Positions 62,693 to 64,000 of a DNA stretch of 64,000 nt are shown piece by piece (position 1 is the stretch's first letter; the number at the start of each line of letters is the position of its first letter). The DNA comes from an uncultured Bacteroidales bacterium. GTDB taxonomy: Bacteria > Bacteroidota > Bacteroidia > Bacteroidales > UBA932. Below the pieces are notes generated by a model, which was given only the letters and a program-made list of their open reading frames with translations, searched no databases and was not told the DNA's origin. The stretch is taken from assembly GCA_944323805.1 (NCBI GenBank), contig CALUTW010000005.1, positions 1 to 64,000 of the forward strand, in the 5' to 3' direction. Both the position numbers and the translations under genes were made by a program.

Positions 62693-62807
62693 TTCGGCAA
62701 GTTGGACGATTTTTATTCGGCAAGTTGGACGATTTTTATTCGGCAAGTTGGACGGTTTTCATTCGGTAAGTTGGCCGATTTCTGTTCGGCAAGTTGGACT
62801 GAGGAGG
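62693..62807. repeat. Five-copy 23-bp tandem repeat upstream of the DUF4143 ATPase gene
   Basis: Units start at 62693, 62716, 62739, 62762 and 62785, with core TTCGGCAAGTTGGACGATTT (positions 1-20 of the unit). Units 1-2 are identical, 3-5 diverge slightly at a few positions. Each unit has a short TCG...CGA inverted core, TCGG...CCGA in unit 4. Conserved spacing and location next to the promoter suggest iteron- or operator-like sites. The 63-nt frame encoded on the minus strand is a by-product. Confidence 0.85.
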
Positions 62808-62827
62808 GCCGATATTGCCGGACTGAG

Positions 62828-62889
62828 GCGTAGCTGTGACAGCCGGTAGGGCGTGGCTGTGACAGCCGGTGGGGTGTGGCTGTGGCCGG
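62828..62889. repeat. Second tandem repeat, about 2.7 copies of a 23-bp unit
   Basis: GCGTAGCTGTGACAGCCGGT is repeated at 62851 (GCGTGGCTGTGACAGCCGGT) and a third, shorter copy follows at 62874-62889. Each full copy contains an inverted repeat GGCTGT-G-ACAGCC (AGCTGTGACAGCC in copy 1). The period (23 bp) equals that of the preceding array although sequences differ. Confidence 0.75.
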
Positions 62890-62928
62890 AAGGAGGGGAT
62901 ACCCATTATTAGTGACAGGGGGATGCAC

Positions 62929-62957
62929 GAATCATTATAAATGAGTATAAGTGATTC
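62929..62957. promoter_or_regulatory. Imperfect inverted repeat upstream of feoAB
   Basis: GAATCATTATA and, on the other side, TATAAGTGATTC form an 11-bp inverted repeat with a one-base bulge. It lies about 115 bp upstream of the feoAB start and may bind an iron regulator. A weak -7 box (TATCTTCG, 62998-63005) follows. Confidence 0.35.
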
Positions 62958-63070
62958 ATTTTACAGCCTTGTCGATATGTCGTGCCTGCATTTTTTGTAT
63001 CTTCGGCCCGGATTATCGGATATAAGGATACCGGCAGGAACGAGACTGCCGCAACAGAAAAGGAAAACAG

Positions 63071-64000
63071 ATGAAACTGTCAGAACTTAAGACCGGGGAA
63101 CGTGCCGTGATAGTGAAAGTAAACGGACACGGGAGTTTCCGGAAAAGAATCATAGAGATGGGCTTCGTAAGAGGCAAGCTCGTCAAGGTTGTGCTCAATG
63201 CCCCGCTGAAAGACCCCATTGAATACGAAATCATAGGATACAAGATATCCCTCAGACGAGAGGAGGCGGACAAGATAGAAGTCCTGAGCGAGTCCGAGGC
63301 AAAAGAAGTGATGGCTGCCCAGGAACCTGTCCCGCCCATTGAAGCAAGTGATTGCGAAGACATGCCGGCTTCGGCCAGGGACACGGAAGCCGGTGTCCAC
63401 GGCAATGGAGATGCCCTGATAGAGAAAGAGATGGCGCATCTGGCTGCAGAGCGCCGCAAGATGATACGGGTCGCCCTTGTCGGCAATCCCAACTGCGGCA
63501 AGACGTCCCTCTTCAATATTGCATCGGGCAGTCACGAGCATGTCGGCAACTACAGCGGAGTGACCGTTGATGCAAAGGAAGGGAAGTTCGAATACGGAGG
63601 ATACAAGTTTACGCTGGTGGACCTGCCAGGGACGTATTCCCTGTCCGCATACAGCCCGGAAGAGCTCTATGTCCGGCGGAATCTTATTGAAGAGGTGCCT
63701 GATGTCGTCATCAATGTCGTCGATGCATCCAATCTGGAGAGGAACCTTTACCTTACCACGCAGCTGATTGACATGAACCTCCGCGTAGTGATGGCGCTCA
63801 ATATGTTCGATGAGCTTAAGGCCAAGAAGGACGAGCTCGACATCACTACCCTCGGACATCTTCTGGGACTGCCTGTAGTGCCTACGGTCAGCCGGAACGG
63901 GGAAGGTATCCCGGAACTGTTCGATATGGTCATCAGGATATATGAGAGGAATACGCCTCAGTTGAGCCGCCATATCCATATCAACCATGGCGCCGAGATC
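63071..64000 (+). CDS. feoAB: FeoA-FeoB fusion ferrous iron transporter (3' end beyond window)
   Basis: The first 310 codons of a fused ferrous-iron importer. Residues 1-80 are an FeoA SH3-like domain (KLSELKTGERAVIVKVNGHG, IEMGFVRGKLVKVV); a linker of about 45 residues rich in acidic and small residues follows; then the FeoB G-domain with G1 VGNPNCGKTS, G2 GNYSGVTVDAKEG, G3 DLPGTYSLSAYSPEE, G4 NMFDE and G5 VPTVSRNGEGI. The membrane part lies outside the window. FeoA-FeoB fusions are known in Bacteroides. The frame is intact to the last base. Confidence 0.95.
   Translation, partial: MKLSELKTGERAVIVKVNGHGSFRKRIIEMGFVRGKLVKVVLNAPLKDPIEYEIIGYKISLRREEADKIEVLSESEAKEVMAAQEPVPPIEASDCEDMPASARDTEAGVHGNGDALIEKEMAHLAAERRKMIRVALVGNPNCGKTSLFNIASGSHEHVGNYSGVTVDAKEGKFEYGGYKFTLVDLPGTYSLSAYSPEELYVRRNLIEEVPDVVINVVDASNLERNLYLTTQLIDMNLRVVMALNMFDELKAKKDELDITTLGHLLGLPVVPTVSRNGEGIPELFDMVIRIYERNTPQLSRHIHINHGAEI

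Noticed and set aside
62693..62889. CRISPR array
   Set aside because: Repeats are directly tandem with no spacers and no cas genes nearby.
62713..62928. 71-codon minus-strand frame across the repeats
   Set aside because: Encodes only repeats of NLPNENRPTCRIK; a by-product of the 23-bp tandem array.

Overview
The window is a chromosomal segment of a Bacteroidota bacterium, almost certainly order Bacteroidales. Three things point there. The gene content is typical: an S46 dipeptidyl-peptidase, a GldH-type lipoprotein, RicT, EF-G2, a FeoA-FeoB fusion, a DUF6249/ECF sigma locus and many porin-type barrels. Recognisable Bacteroidota -7 boxes (TAnnTTTG) lie upstream of about half of the transcription units, often with TTG 19-23 nt further upstream. 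Ribosome-binding sites are mostly weak. I cannot place it below order; an uncultured Rikenellaceae or Cryptobacteroides-like lineage is a guess. No rRNA, tRNA, CRISPR, phage or insertion sequence was recognised.

Layout. 1-12.8 kb: ychF, a secreted EEP-family phosphodiesterase, galK, a CpXC protein and a YeiH transporter on divergent promoters, a large secreted protein (HExxH region, beta-propeller, C-terminal barrel), then a + strand cluster of thioredoxin-like lipoprotein, galM, thyA and trmB. 12.7-19.5 kb: glycosyltransferase and YfhO membrane protein (-), divergent from mutS (+). 19.5-26.9 kb: a probable nine-gene - strand operon (barrel, trxA, barrel, polyprenyl diphosphate synthase, holB, ricT, gldH, folA, Na+ symporter). 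26.9-30.9 kb: small lipoprotein, lgt, tRNA-editing-type deacylase, Cof phosphatase, then pgk behind a strong terminator. 31-37.2 kb: RNA methyltransferase, mrp, S46 peptidase, RNase HII with an unusual insertion, an XRE regulator and a small divergent protein. 37.2-46.4 kb: EF-G2, porin, AlkD-like protein, DUF6249/ECF sigma/membrane protein, rsmA, aspS.

46.4-58.6 kb is an efflux region: a multidrug RND system in which inner-membrane pump and outer-membrane channel form one reading frame, then a Fur-family regulator and a heavy-metal RND operon (adaptor, pump, channel) with a 7-1-7 palindrome at its promoter. 58.7-61.3 kb is an AT-rich pair of secreted proteins (Big_2 Ig-like; FGE/SUMF1-like) that looks acquired. 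61.3-62.9 kb holds an AAA/DUF4143 ATPase with PD-(D/E)XK-like residues, whose promoter abuts a five-copy 23-bp tandem repeat, followed by a second 23-bp-period repeat. The window ends inside feoAB.

Best candidates for something undescribed: the DUF4143 ATPase with its repeat array, the AcrB-OMF fusion, the metalloprotease-propeller-barrel protein, and the Fur regulator with its predicted operator. Promoter boxes show that several longest-ORF starts (ychF, CpXC, yeiH, AlkD, the ATPase) lie upstream of the transcription start; starts are given accordingly. All family assignments are from reading the translations; no database search was run.
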